A stretch of 64,000 nucleotides of DNA from Bacteroidota bacterium. Its GTDB lineage: Bacteria; Bacteroidota; Bacteroidia; Chitinophagales; Chitinophagaceae. Below the pieces are notes generated by a model that was given only the letters and a program-made list of their open reading frames with translations, made no database searches and had not been told where the DNA came from. Of the stretch, positions 9,276-20,179 are shown piece after piece (positions within the stretch are counted from its first letter, which is position 1; each line of letters opens with the position of its first letter). The stretch spans positions 35,339 to 99,338 of the forward strand of contig JABDDT010000001.1 in the NCBI GenBank assembly GCA_013287475.1, in the 5' to 3' direction. A program made the position numbers and the translations under genes.

Positions 9276-11528
9276 ATGAATCAGATTACAAAAACACCGC
9301 TTCGCAATCTAGGATATGATTTTATACCTGCCGAATATCTTCCCGAGGGAAAAGATGAATACTATTTGCGGAATGAACAGAATAAACCCTCTACGGTATA
9401 CCGGCATCTTAAGCTGGATGAAGTAGAGGAATTAAAAAAAAATGGAAACAATTCCGACGACTGGAGTCTCGTTATGGTCTCTGGCAATTTCCTACCAGAA
9501 CTTATTCATAACTGTAATTTCTACGGATTGGTCCGGATCGGGATCCTTGAGCCCTATTACCTTGAATTTCACAACCTCCGGAGACCTGTCGGATTTTATA
9601 ACAGCACAATAATTAGTTGCGATATTGGAAATAATGTGGTAATTGATAACGTGAGTTATTTATCTCACTATATTATCGGCAACGATGTAATCCTTATCAA
9701 CGTAAATGAAATAGAAACGACTGACCATGCCAAATTCGGAAATGGAATTTTGAAAGAAGGAGAACCTGAATCAATCCGTATAGAATTGGAAGTATGTAAT
9801 GAAAATGGCGGCCGCAGTATAATTCCATTCGATGGAATGCTTCCGGGAGATGCCTGGTTATTCAGCAGATACCGAGATGACAAGGTTCTGCAGGAAAAAC
9901 TCCGGTTTTTTAGTAATAAACAATTTGACAGCCGCCGGGGATTTTATGGTACAATCGGCGATCGTACAGTAATCAAAAATTGCAAAATAGTTAAAGACGT
10001 CAGAATAGGAACCGATGCCTATCTGAAAGGAGCAAACAAACTGAAAAACCTTACTATTAACTCTTCGGCTGAATCTAAAACACAAATTGGGGAAGGCTGT
10101 GAACTTGTGAACGGAATCATAGGTCATGGTTGCAGGATTTTTTATGGAGTGAAGGCAGTTCGATTTATACTGGCTTCCAATTCCCAGTTGAAATATGGAG
10201 CGCGGCTCATTAATTCTTATCTCGGAAACAATTCTACCATTTCCTGCTGCGAAGTATTGAATTCCCTTATTTTTCCGGCACATGAACAGCATCACAATAA
10301 TTCATTTTTATGCGCTTCCATGTTGAGGGGACAAACTAATATGGCTGCAGGTGCAACTATTGGATCCAATCATAATTCAAGAGGTGCTGACGGGGAACTG
10401 ATAGCAGGCCGTGGATTCTGGCCGGGACTCTGTGTCAGTGTAAAACATAATTCACGATTTGCTTCATTTATAATTATGGCCAAAGGAGATTACCCTGCAG
10501 AACTGGATATTCCACTACCTTTTTCCCTGGTAAGTAATGATAATTCAAAGGACGAATTATTGGTTATGCCAGCCTACTGGTTCCTTCACAATATGTATGC
10601 TCTTGCCAGAAATGCCTGGAAATATGCTGACCGTGATAAAAGACTTGAAAAAATTCAATTACTTGAATATGATTATCTGGCACCCGATAGTTTACAGGAA
10701 CTTGCAACTGCTATAGATAAACTTCAAGTGATCGTAGCCAGATCCTGGTTGAGACATAAAAATCAGGTTTCAGATAATCAAGGAAAAGGAAATGACTCTT
10801 TGAATTTATATTCAGATGATGAAGCATTAAAAATGCACGGTAAACAATTATTAGAAAACAAAGATGATACACTTAACTCTATTACATTCTTAGCTGAAGG
10901 ATTTGAAAACAGTTCACGTAAAGTGCGTATACTTAAACTCGTTAAGGGATATTCGATTTACAAGGAATTAATTATTCATTATGCGCTTGAACAAATACTG
11001 GTTAATATAAAATCCGGGAAATTTAATAATCTGGCTGATTTACAGGAATCACTGCCAGAAAATAAAATTCCTGTGACCTGGGTAAACGTCGGCGGACAGC
11101 TCATTAAAAAAACGGCTCTGGATAAAATGCTTGTCGATATTCGCAAGAACCGGCTTGACGGCTGGAAAGATATTCATCAGTTTTATTTAAATGAAGGTAA
11201 AAATTATATAACCGATAAATTGCATCATGCACTTGACATTCTATGGAAAGTGAATGATATATCCATTAAAAAAATTAAACCGGATGAATTCAAAGAACTA
11301 CTGTTTCAAAGCATGCAGACTGCAAAATGGATTACCAAAGGTATTTATACTTCAAGAGAAAAAGACTATCTGAATCCATTCCGTAAAATGGTCTATGAAA
11401 ACCAAGCCGAAATGGACCAGGTAATCGGGAAACTTGACGAAAACAGTTTTATTAAAAATCAGGATATGGCTTATCAGGAATATCAGTCCACGATTCTAAA
11501 CATTGTTGAAAAATGGAAACTTAACTAA
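9276..11528 (+). CDS. DUF4954 family protein (left-handed beta-helix repeats)
   Basis: Hexapeptide-like repeats (IGNDVILIN, IGEGCELVNGIIGHGCRIF); overall similarity to DUF4954. Confidence 0.75.
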   Translation: MNQITKTPLRNLGYDFIPAEYLPEGKDEYYLRNEQNKPSTVYRHLKLDEVEELKKNGNNSDDWSLVMVSGNFLPELIHNCNFYGLVRIGILEPYYLEFHNLRRPVGFYNSTIISCDIGNNVVIDNVSYLSHYIIGNDVILINVNEIETTDHAKFGNGILKEGEPESIRIELEVCNENGGRSIIPFDGMLPGDAWLFSRYRDDKVLQEKLRFFSNKQFDSRRGFYGTIGDRTVIKNCKIVKDVRIGTDAYLKGANKLKNLTINSSAESKTQIGEGCELVNGIIGHGCRIFYGVKAVRFILASNSQLKYGARLINSYLGNNSTISCCEVLNSLIFPAHEQHHNNSFLCASMLRGQTNMAAGATIGSNHNSRGADGELIAGRGFWPGLCVSVKHNSRFASFIIMAKGDYPAELDIPLPFSLVSNDNSKDELLVMPAYWFLHNMYALARNAWKYADRDKRLEKIQLLEYDYLAPDSLQELATAIDKLQVIVARSWLRHKNQVSDNQGKGNDSLNLYSDDEALKMHGKQLLENKDDTLNSITFLAEGFENSSRKVRILKLVKGYSIYKELIIHYALEQILVNIKSGKFNNLADLQESLPENKIPVTWVNVGGQLIKKTALDKMLVDIRKNRLDGWKDIHQFYLNEGKNYITDKLHHALDILWKVNDISIKKIKPDEFKELLFQSMQTAKWITKGIYTSREKDYLNPFRKMVYENQAEMDQVIGKLDENSFIKNQDMAYQEYQSTILNIVEKWKLN

Positions 11529-11532
11529 CCTG

Positions 11533-13638
11533 TCATTCCTTTTTGAACAATAATGAATAATGATTCCCTGTTATATTTATAGCATGAAAAATATATACAC
11601 CCCTTGATATTATTTCTCCCAGGGTTAGATAATTCCCGCCTTCCACAAGTTTCATGACACCTATTTTAATGATCTGACCTTGAACCGAACAGATCTCATA
11701 TTTCAATTCATCCGGTCGGTCAGATTGGATTAGTAACTGCCTGCAACCCGGAGAATTACTCATTCCAAGCAAATTCAGCCGGATATTCCTTCCATTCATT
11801 TTAAAAAAAACTATGTTTCCTTCATATTCATTTCCGCGAATATCTACCATTCTGATTCTAAAATAATGATCCCCCCTGACCATGAGATCGCTATAAGTCC
11901 AGCTATATTTCTTTTGCTGATTTATTGCCATGATATTTGCGAAAAGGACGGGATGGCCACTGGTTTCTTCATATATATCAAAATGGTCAGGTATTGCCGG
12001 GCTTTCTATTGTCCAGCTAAATACCGGTTTTTCTGATATTTCTTTCACATCCATTTTAATGATAGTCAAGGGTAATGGATTTTCCAGATTCAGCGTGCTT
12101 GCCAAAGTATAATCAATGGCCGTAAAATCAATATCATTGCTAATAACAGAACCCTGAATAAAATTTCCAGTGCTTGTTTCATGTCCGGCATCCTCCCATT
12201 TTCCGGATTGGAATTTTGCTATATTTAAATGTTCCGGATCAGTAACACCCCCGCTTTGTACCGAGGTAAAGGATAATTCAATTTTCGCTTTGTCGTTTAT
12301 TTCTCCATGTGCAATAACCTCCCAATATTCAAGTTTTGAAATATGATCAAGCCCGTTTCCTAACGCAGTACCAATAGAATCAGGATCCCGATGAAAATAT
12401 TCAACTGTATAATTTCCACTAGGATATTTTAGTTCAAGCCAGCGAAGGTTTTTATCCTTTCCCACTGGAAACAAAAAATGATCCTGTTGATTCATACCCA
12501 ATTTTCGCAACGGCCCTGCAACATATGATTCAGAAAGGCGGGAACTGTCGATAATAATACTGCATACCGTATCCAGTGTCAGCATTGCATCTGTTGTACT
12601 TATAATCTCTCCTTTATTCAATTCAAGTTTCCAGGGAAGTGTAAGTGGAAGACGAAGTACAGACCCGGCTGAATTATTAATGCGAAATCCAACCTGGTTA
12701 AGTATGAGGCCCGACATAGCTATTTCCTGCATTCGTTTGCCATTCAATTCCAGCCATGGATTGCCATTGGAAGATTCTGTGATGATTGCAGAGGGAGACT
12801 GATACAAATCTCCTTGTATGCGAAGAACAGAATTATCACCATTTCCGGTTGCAAGATTCAGACGGCCTCCTTCCTGAATAAAATCACCCATTACCTGAAT
12901 ATTTCCACTTATTCCACTCAGATCCATGCTCATACTAACGTTTGCACCTATGCGCAGATTTCCGCGGATTAGAAGAGGATTTGCCCCTGTACAGGTATAA
13001 TTTACCGAATTACCATAAGCAGTAGCATGCAATTCGAGACAACCATAAGTTCTGTTACTGACTGAAATAGTATAAGATGCTCTGGGCACATCAAAATCAA
13101 ATATTCCCCGTTCTGTGCCAGATGCTGTTGATAAATATTTTAATATATTGTTTGCATGGGACCCCCGGGTCTGGTGAATATAGCGTCCTCCGTCATAAAT
13201 GATAATCGAATCTGCAATTTGAAGAGACTCACCAGACGAAATTCCTGATGCGTTTCTAAAAATGGCACCGTTATGCAATTCTATACCATAACCCGGACCA
13301 GTAACCGTAAATGCACTGGCATTAATATTCGAAGAAGGCAATAAAAGCTCAATATTTCGACCAGGTGAAGGATTTATAACAAGAGTTCTTACGATAACCG
13401 CGTCGTCAGGCAACTTTACAGTGAATGAAAGCGGTACATTACTGTTATCAAGTAAAACATCATCAGTAGATCGGGGTAGACTCATGCCGGACCAATTCAA
13501 AGGATCTGACCAATTGGTATCCCCGCCAAAACCCGTCCAGTTCTTGATTTCAGCTTTAAGAAGCCCCGGAATAAATAAGGCTAAAATTATAAACCTTGTG
13601 ATCATTGCTTTACATTGATGGTCCGTCGAACACATCAT
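11533..13638 (-). CDS. secreted protein with T9SS-type C-terminal sorting-like domain
   Basis: Signal peptide, NWTGFGGDTNWSDPLNWSGMSLPRSTDDVLLDN beta-helix-type N-terminus, C-terminal GEIISRGVYIFHAINITGNHYSLLFKKE. Confidence 0.65.
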   Translation of the reverse strand: MMCSTDHQCKAMITRFIILALFIPGLLKAEIKNWTGFGGDTNWSDPLNWSGMSLPRSTDDVLLDNSNVPLSFTVKLPDDAVIVRTLVINPSPGRNIELLLPSSNINASAFTVTGPGYGIELHNGAIFRNASGISSGESLQIADSIIIYDGGRYIHQTRGSHANNILKYLSTASGTERGIFDFDVPRASYTISVSNRTYGCLELHATAYGNSVNYTCTGANPLLIRGNLRIGANVSMSMDLSGISGNIQVMGDFIQEGGRLNLATGNGDNSVLRIQGDLYQSPSAIITESSNGNPWLELNGKRMQEIAMSGLILNQVGFRINNSAGSVLRLPLTLPWKLELNKGEIISTTDAMLTLDTVCSIIIDSSRLSESYVAGPLRKLGMNQQDHFLFPVGKDKNLRWLELKYPSGNYTVEYFHRDPDSIGTALGNGLDHISKLEYWEVIAHGEINDKAKIELSFTSVQSGGVTDPEHLNIAKFQSGKWEDAGHETSTGNFIQGSVISNDIDFTAIDYTLASTLNLENPLPLTIIKMDVKEISEKPVFSWTIESPAIPDHFDIYEETSGHPVLFANIMAINQQKKYSWTYSDLMVRGDHYFRIRMVDIRGNEYEGNIVFFKMNGRNIRLNLLGMSNSPGCRQLLIQSDRPDELKYEICSVQGQIIKIGVMKLVEGGNYLTLGEIISRGVYIFHAINITGNHYSLLFKKE

Positions 13639-13690
13639 GCAAAATAATCTGGCCGGATATTGAAGTCAATACCACTTTGTGGTAGGCAAA

Positions 13691-13723
13691 CAAAAATCCC
13701 CCCTGGTTTTAGCAGGAGGGATT
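13691..13723 (-). terminator. rho-independent terminator for the 13741-13974 gene
   Basis: Minus strand AAATCCCTCCTG-CTAAAAC-CAGGGGGGATTTTT: 12-bp stem with one mismatch followed by T-tract. Confidence 0.75.
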
Positions 13724-13740
13724 TAAATCAGATATATTCA

Positions 13741-13974
13741 TTATTTCTTCACGGCTTTCTTAGCACTATCTGCCACCGCGCCAATTTTAGTTTTCGCAGT
13801 ATCTGCGACTGCTTTTATTGTAGAATCAACTTTTACCGCAGTTGAATCAACCATTTTTTTCGCAGTATCAGCGGTATTTGTTGCTGCGGAATCAACTTTG
13901 GCAGCGGCATCACCACTTCCACTGCATGAGGTCATTGCAGCAGCGATAACAAGAACTGAAAGTAATTTTTTCAT
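13741..13974 (-). CDS. small Ala/Asp/Lys/Thr-rich lipoprotein
   Basis: MKKLLSVLVIAAAMTSCSGSG lipobox followed by repetitive VDSxxxAADTAKK; own terminator downstream. Confidence 0.65.
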   Translation of the reverse strand: MKKLLSVLVIAAAMTSCSGSGDAAAKVDSAATNTADTAKKMVDSTAVKVDSTIKAVADTAKTKIGAVADSAKKAVKK

Positions 13975-14052
13975 TGAGGTTATTTTTATTGGCGGCAAAG
14001 CTACTATTTTCCACTAATAATTCAAAGCATCAAGCTTTATTAATAGCAGACT

Positions 14053-15366
14053 TTATTTCTTACGGAAGTAGATTCGTATGGGTACCCCTTCTAATGGAAA
14101 GCTCTTTCGCATTTGGTTTTCCAGATAATTTCGGTAAGGTTGTTTGATATCATCGGGATAATTACTGAAAAAAGCAAATGAAGGAACGGGCGTTGGTAAT
14201 TGGGAAACATATTTTATTTTAATTGCATTGCCGCGAACCACGGGTGCGTGATAGCTTTCGACTGCTTTCAGCATCACATCATTAAGTTTAGAAGTCGGTA
14301 TTTTCCTGCTCCGGTTTTCAAATACTTCTAAAGCCGTTTCAATAACTTTGAAAATTCGGGTCTTCTCTTTAGCGGAAATAAAGATAATCGGGAGGTCAGT
14401 AAATGGAGCAAAACGTTCTTTGAGCTTGGCCTCATAATCCCTGGAAGTATTGGTTTCCTTATCGACGAGGTCCCATTTATTCACTACTATAACAACTCCC
14501 TTTCCTTTTTTAACAGCCAGGCTGAAGATATTAAGGTCCTGAGCGGTCAGACCTTTTTCTGCATCCAGAAGTAAAAGGCATACATCGGCTTCATCCATAG
14601 CTTTGATAGCGCGGATTACAGAATAAAATTCAAGATCCTCATGCACTTTTGTTTTCCTTCTTATTCCGGCAGTATCTATTAATACAAATTCTTTATTATA
14701 CAGATTATAATGAGTATGTATACTATCACGGGTGGTACCGGCGATTTCACTTACTATAGTTCTTTCGCTTCCCACAAGAGCATTAAGCAGGGAAGATTTT
14801 CCCACATTCGGCTGCCCTATAATAGCAAATTTTGGAAGGGATTTTCCTGATTCTTCTTCATCTTCAGCTTTGGGGATGAGTTCCGCAATTGCATCCAGCA
14901 ATTCGCCGGTACCGCTTCCGCTCATGGCAGAGATAAAATAAATATTGTCGAATCCAAGGCTATAAAATTCTGCGGCCTCCAGCAGTCGATCACTGTTATC
15001 AACTTTATTCACAACGAGAAATACCGGTTTTACAGAACGGCGCAACAGGTCGGCCATTGATTCATCAAGAGTGGTAATACCCGTAACTGTGTCGGTCATG
15101 AAAATGACAGCATTGGCTTCCTCCACCGCAATCAAAACCTGCTTTTTTATTTCCTGTTCGAATACGTCGTCACTTTCAGGAACAAACCCCCCGGTATCAA
15201 TGATATTAAAATTTTTACCGTTCCAGTCTGCCACTCCATATTGTCTGTCCCTTGTTACACCACTCTGGTTATCCACAATGGCTTTGCGTTGTTCAAGCAA
15301 ACGGTTAAAAAGTGTGCTCTTACCCACATTGGGTCTCCCTGTTATTGCTACCGTAAATCCGGACAT
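14053..15366 (-). CDS. der: ribosome biogenesis GTPase Der (EngA)
   Basis: Two tandem GTPase domains (GRPNVGKSTLFNRLL; GQPNVGKSSLLNAL) and KH-like C-terminus. Confidence 0.97.
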   Translation of the reverse strand: MSGFTVAITGRPNVGKSTLFNRLLEQRKAIVDNQSGVTRDRQYGVADWNGKNFNIIDTGGFVPESDDVFEQEIKKQVLIAVEEANAVIFMTDTVTGITTLDESMADLLRRSVKPVFLVVNKVDNSDRLLEAAEFYSLGFDNIYFISAMSGSGTGELLDAIAELIPKAEDEEESGKSLPKFAIIGQPNVGKSSLLNALVGSERTIVSEIAGTTRDSIHTHYNLYNKEFVLIDTAGIRRKTKVHEDLEFYSVIRAIKAMDEADVCLLLLDAEKGLTAQDLNIFSLAVKKGKGVVIVVNKWDLVDKETNTSRDYEAKLKERFAPFTDLPIIFISAKEKTRIFKVIETALEVFENRSRKIPTSKLNDVMLKAVESYHAPVVRGNAIKIKYVSQLPTPVPSFAFFSNYPDDIKQPYRNYLENQMRKSFPLEGVPIRIYFRKK

Positions 15367-15392
15367 GTATGAAAAATATTAAAATGCAAAAA

Positions 15393-16259
15393 TTAATAGC
15401 CGTATTCCCTCAATTGCCATTCGTTGTCGCGCCATTTAGGCCTGACTTTCACAAAAAGCTCAAGAAAAACCTTTCTTCCGATAAAAGCTTCAATCTCTTT
15501 ACGAGCATCCGTTCCTAACTGCCGGATCATCTTCCCTCCTTCTCCAAGTAAGATGCCTTTTTGCGTTTCACGCTGCACAATGATGTCTGCCTGTATCTTG
15601 GTGAGTGTATCTTTTTCCTTGTATTCCTGAACTATAACTGCTGTATGATATGGAATTTCATCGCTATACAAACCGAAGATTCTCTCCCTGATTATTTCAC
15701 TTACAAAAAATTTTACAGGACGATCAGTCAAATCATCTCCATCAAAAAAAGGTTCACCTTCCGGCAGAAATTGAATGATTCGTTCCAACAAAAGATCTGT
15801 GTTGATTCTTTTAAGTGCTGATATTGCCAATACGCCATTGGTATATTTTTTATCCTTAAAAAATTCAGTTGCTAAAGCTATTTCCGGCTCAGCCATACGT
15901 TCTGTTTTATTTATCAGAACCAAGGCTGGTACTTTCAGGTTCAAACCGGAAAAAATCGTGTCGTTCTCTTCCAGGTTATCCTTTCCATCCAGCATTAACA
16001 AGGCCAGGTCTGAATCAAGAACAGCCTGCCTCACTGAATCCATCATTTTTTCATGAAGTTTATATCTGGGATCTATTATACCTGGTGTATCTGAGAGAAT
16101 CATCTGATATCCCGGAGCGGTCAGGATACCTTTGATACGGTGACGGGTAGTTTGAACCTTATGAGAAACGATAGCCAGTTTTTCACCCATTAGGGTATTT
16201 AACAATGTACTCTTGCCTGCGTTGGGCTTTCCAAACAAATTGACAAATCCTGATTTCAT
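15393..16259 (-). CDS. era: GTPase Era
   Basis: GKPNAGKSTLLNTLMGEKLAIVSHKVQTTRHRI and KH domain GEGGKMIRQLGTDARKEIEAF. Confidence 0.97.
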   Translation of the reverse strand: MKSGFVNLFGKPNAGKSTLLNTLMGEKLAIVSHKVQTTRHRIKGILTAPGYQMILSDTPGIIDPRYKLHEKMMDSVRQAVLDSDLALLMLDGKDNLEENDTIFSGLNLKVPALVLINKTERMAEPEIALATEFFKDKKYTNGVLAISALKRINTDLLLERIIQFLPEGEPFFDGDDLTDRPVKFFVSEIIRERIFGLYSDEIPYHTAVIVQEYKEKDTLTKIQADIIVQRETQKGILLGEGGKMIRQLGTDARKEIEAFIGRKVFLELFVKVRPKWRDNEWQLREYGY

Positions 16260-16402
16260 AAAACGGCTGCAAAGTTAACCATTCACAAACCAATTGACTA
16301 CTATAATAACCACTTTATGGCAGTGTTAAGGAAATGAAGATTTATCTGAATTACCGTTAAAATATATTAGCTTTGATGTTTAAACATTAAATATACAATC
16401 AC

Positions 16403-16939
16403 ATGGCAAATACGAAATGGATTATAGATCCCACGCATTCAGAAATTCAATTTAAGATACGTCACCTTATGATTACCAATGTAACAGGTTTTTTTGGAAA
16501 GTTCAAAGCTGAAATCGAAGGAGGGGGAGATCAGGACTTTTCGTCTTCAAAAATCAGTTTCACAGCTGATGTTGATTCTATTTCCACAAATAACGAACAA
16601 CGTGATGGTCACTTGAAAAGTTCAGACTTTTTTGATATAGCAAAAAACCCTACCCTGACTTTTGTCAGCACAAAACTGGAAAAGATTTCAGATGAAGAAT
16701 ACACCCTTTTTGGCAATCTGACAATGCACGGTGTGACAAAACCTGTTAAATTAAACGTTGAACACGGCGGTGTTATTACTGACCCCTGGGGTAAGACAAG
16801 AACCGGTTTTACAATCGAGGGAAAGATCAACCGTAAGGAATTCGGTCTTGAATGGAATTCTCCCACTGAAACCGGAGGATTTGTATTAGGAGAAGAAGTT
16901 AAACTCCACGCAAATGCCGAATTTGTAAAACAGGTATAA
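16403..16939 (+). CDS. YceI family protein
   Basis: WIIDPTHSEIQFKIRHLMITNVTGFFGKF YceI signature. Confidence 0.93.
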   Translation: MANTKWIIDPTHSEIQFKIRHLMITNVTGFFGKFKAEIEGGGDQDFSSSKISFTADVDSISTNNEQRDGHLKSSDFFDIAKNPTLTFVSTKLEKISDEEYTLFGNLTMHGVTKPVKLNVEHGGVITDPWGKTRTGFTIEGKINRKEFGLEWNSPTETGGFVLGEEVKLHANAEFVKQV

Positions 16940-16975
16940 TTGATTTATTCGGCGGGACCTGATATATTTGACCAC

Positions 16976-18490
16976 ATGAAAATATTTTTAGGCCTGTTAT
17001 TATCCGGATCAGTAATTTTTTGTTACGGACAGAAAAAAACCGATCCATTAGTTTTTGGAAACAGTATTAAAAGAGAAAATCTTCAAAAACATTTATATGA
17101 AATTGCAGGACCCGCCTACGAAGGAAGGGAAACTGCCACAGCCGGTCAACGCAAAGCTGCTGCTTACATTGAAAATTATTTTATAAGTCTGGGATTGAAA
17201 CCAGGTAATAAAGACAGTTTTCAGATGGCCTACCCGGTATACCAGGATAGCATCTTGTCTTCCGGAATTGCTATAAACGGAATCTCCTACACGATAAATA
17301 AAGATTTTGATACACGAATTTCCAGCGCATATTCAACTTCATTTGGTACATCAGATATTGTTTTTGCTGGATTTGGAATATCTGATTCCCTCCGCGATGA
17401 TTATAAAGGTTTACAGGTAGCAGGTAAAATTGTACTCGTTTTAAATTCTTATCCTCCGGGCCTGATACAGGCTCAAACAAAAAGAAGGGCTTTTAATCCG
17501 TACGCTAAACAGGATGCAGCCCAGGCGCATGGCGCGGTAGCTGTTTTCATTATTCAGGAAGATTTTCCGCATCTGGGTATTTCGGATAAAGGAATGATGT
17601 ACCGAAATTATTACCGTTCGAAGGTACGTCCTAATAGTTTCTACATTTCCGTTGCTATGGCGAGAAGTATTATGGGTCAGGATTATGATTTGGCAAAGAC
17701 CGGATCGTTGGGACACAAAACCTATTCTGCAAATATTTGGTTATCTATCCTGAAAGAAACGAAAATGCTCCAAAGCACGGACGTTTTGGGGTATTTGGAA
17801 GGAACTGATCTCAAAGAACAGTTACTCGTAATATCGGCGCATTATGATCACCTGGGTAAAAAAGATTCCATTATTTATTTTGGAGCGGATGATGATGGTT
17901 CCGGTACGGTTAGTCTGCTTGAACTGGCAGCGGCTTTTTCAAAAGCAAAAGCTTCCGGCAAGGGACCACGCAGGAGTATTCTTTTTCTTGCAAACTCCGG
18001 TGAAGAAAAAGGATTATGGGGATCTGAATATTATACCGACAATCCTGTTTATCCGTTGGATAAAACCACTGCGGATCTTAACATAGATATGATTGGAAGA
18101 AAAGATCCAGGGAAAAAACAGGGGGATTCGAATAATTATGTTTACATCGTAGGCGACAATAAACTAAGTACCGACCTTCATAAGATTAGTAATGACATGA
18201 ATAAAAAATATACTGGACTAGAACTTGATTATAAATTTAACGATCCGAAAGATCCGGAAAGGATATATTACCGGAGTGATCATTACAATTTTGCGCGTAA
18301 AGGAGTTCCTATTATATTCTATTTTGATGGGATTCACCCTGATTACCATAAGCCTTCCGATACGCCTGATAAAATTAATTATGACCTGATGACAAAAAGA
18401 GCAAAACTGGTTTTTTATACTGCATGGGAAATGGCCAATCGTGACGATATGCTTAAACGTGACCTTCCTTCGGTTATAGCCGAACGTTAG
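16976..18490 (+). CDS. M28 family zinc peptidase, secreted
   Basis: Signal peptide from Met 16976; SAHYDHLG, GADDDGSGTVSLLELA, NSGEEKGLWGS. Confidence 0.88.
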   Translation: MKIFLGLLLSGSVIFCYGQKKTDPLVFGNSIKRENLQKHLYEIAGPAYEGRETATAGQRKAAAYIENYFISLGLKPGNKDSFQMAYPVYQDSILSSGIAINGISYTINKDFDTRISSAYSTSFGTSDIVFAGFGISDSLRDDYKGLQVAGKIVLVLNSYPPGLIQAQTKRRAFNPYAKQDAAQAHGAVAVFIIQEDFPHLGISDKGMMYRNYYRSKVRPNSFYISVAMARSIMGQDYDLAKTGSLGHKTYSANIWLSILKETKMLQSTDVLGYLEGTDLKEQLLVISAHYDHLGKKDSIIYFGADDDGSGTVSLLELAAAFSKAKASGKGPRRSILFLANSGEEKGLWGSEYYTDNPVYPLDKTTADLNIDMIGRKDPGKKQGDSNNYVYIVGDNKLSTDLHKISNDMNKKYTGLELDYKFNDPKDPERIYYRSDHYNFARKGVPIIFYFDGIHPDYHKPSDTPDKINYDLMTKRAKLVFYTAWEMANRDDMLKRDLPSVIAER

Positions 18491-18510
18491 GTATTAAATG
18501 TTACTTATTT

Positions 18511-18738
18511 TTAATTTTTAGTCTCAGGGGCAGAAACAGGTTTTTGAGGTTCATTGAGACCACTTTCAAATTCTTGTTTTACATTATTCTTTGCATCATT
18601 GAATTCACGCATTCCTTTTCCGAGTCCTTTCATGAATTCCGGAATTTTTTTACCTCCAAATAAAACAAGTACTGCAATTACGATCAGAATCCATTCGCTG
18701 CCTCCAGGCATTGATAATAAAAACAAATGATTTGTCAT
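18511..18738 (-). CDS. tatA: Sec-independent translocase TatA/E
   Basis: [40 protein letters not shown]. Confidence 0.88.
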   Translation of the reverse strand: MTNHLFLLSMPGGSEWILIVIAVLVLFGGKKIPEFMKGLGKGMREFNDAKNNVKQEFESGLNEPQKPVSAPETKN

Positions 18739-19037
18739 GTTAATTCCGGTTTTAATCGATAAAAGTACTCCTTAATCATCACCCTGGCAAATCCATCAAT
18801 CCCGAATCCGTTTATCTGGAAATTCAAGCCATTATTCTGATCTTTCAGACTGTTTCTTTACTCAGTCCTCAAATTAGACACCTGAAAATGATCATAACCA
18901 TTGATTCTCACATCATTGAAACCAAAATTGCGCATCCTCATGGTAAGGAAATACCCTTAGCCAAAGCAAGTTCCGATTTCAAAGACTGATTATCAGATAA
19001 TTATTTGTAATTTACCTGAAACGATTGCTCACTTAAA

Positions 19038-19481
19038 TTGGCCGGAATGAAAAAAGTATCAGATATTTTTCTTCATAAAGAAAGGAAAATAACCGCTGTC
19101 TCCCCCACGACTTCAGTTTTGGAAGCTCTAAGAATTATGTCTATCCAGAATATAGGTTCGGTGATGGTTATGGAGAATCAGGACTACCTGGGAATTATGA
19201 CTGAAAGGGATTATTCGAGAAAAGTGATTTTGAAAGGTAAATCATCAACTGACACACCCGTGTCGGAAATTATGTCGAACGACTTGCCAGCTGTTAATCT
19301 CCATGATAGTATTGAACATTGTATGCAATTGATGGCAGATAAAAATATACGATATCTCCCGGTTTTCGAACAGGATAGAATTTACGGAGTTGTTTCTATT
19401 CATGATCTGATCCGTGAAACAATCCAGCACCAGCAGGAAACAATTTCCCAATTAAAAGATTACCTGCATGCAAGCATGTAG
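19038..19481 (+). CDS. CBS domain pair protein
   Basis: Two CBS motifs (IQNIGSVMVMENQDYLGIMTERDY; NIRYLPVFEQDRIYGVVSIHDL). Confidence 0.88.
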   Translation: MAGMKKVSDIFLHKERKITAVSPTTSVLEALRIMSIQNIGSVMVMENQDYLGIMTERDYSRKVILKGKSSTDTPVSEIMSNDLPAVNLHDSIEHCMQLMADKNIRYLPVFEQDRIYGVVSIHDLIRETIQHQQETISQLKDYLHASM

Positions 19482-19507
19482 TAAAAAATTAAGACTTCGT
19501 AAACATT

Positions 19508-20179
19508 TTATCTACTGATGACCCGGGTTTCGCCATTATTAAATCCGAGAACAAGTTTGCTGGCTATTCGAATAAATAAACCATTATCCACAACACCGGT
19601 AATGGCATTTACAGCTTCGTGTAGAGCAGGAGGATCTGTAATTTCATTGAAAGAGCAATCGACAATATAGTTCCCATTATCGGTAATATAAGGCTCATTT
19701 TCCTGCATTCTTCTTTTTGTTTCACACCCCAGCAGTTGCAATTTCTCAAAAGTTCGTTGCCATCCGAAATGGACTACTTCTACAGGTAATGGAAAACTCC
19801 CTAAGGTCTTAACCCATTTAGATTCATCAGCCACTACAATCATCTGGTTACTATTGGAAGCGACTATTTTTTCTCTGAGAAGTGCACCTCCTCCTCCTTT
19901 GATTAATTGCAATTGTGCGTCCACCTCATCTGCACCATCAATCGTTACGTCGATGGTACTGATTGTTGAAAAATCGAATATAGGTATGCCCAGGCTCCTT
20001 GCGTGTTCCTCAGAACGTATGGAAGTTGCGATTGCCCTGATTTTCCAATTTTCATTTTTTACTTTTTCGCCTATTTTTTCAATTGCCCAATAAGCCGTTG
20101 AACCAGTACCCAGTCCAATCGTCATACCGTTTTCCAGAAATGAAACAGCTTTTTCAGCTGCCAGTTGTTTTGGATTCAT
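19508..20179 (-). CDS. rpiA: ribose-5-phosphate isomerase A
   Basis: GLGTGSTAYWAIEKIGE, DGADEVDAQLQLIKGGGGALLREKIV; ATG at 20179 preferred over TTG 20185. Confidence 0.95.
   Translation of the reverse strand: MNPKQLAAEKAVSFLENGMTIGLGTGSTAYWAIEKIGEKVKNENWKIRAIATSIRSEEHARSLGIPIFDFSTISTIDVTIDGADEVDAQLQLIKGGGGALLREKIVASNSNQMIVVADESKWVKTLGSFPLPVEVVHFGWQRTFEKLQLLGCETKRRMQENEPYITDNGNYIVDCSFNEITDPPALHEAVNAITGVVDNGLFIRIASKLVLGFNNGETRVISR

Noticed and set aside
18760-18990. Open frame without a proper start (…INPESVYLEIQAIILIFQTVSLLSPQIRHLKMIITIDSHIIETKIAHPHGKEIPLAKASSDFKD*) between tatA and the CBS gene
   Set aside because: Only a late internal ATG, no recognised similarity, and length compatible with chance. 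Could be a remnant but cannot be supported from sequence alone.
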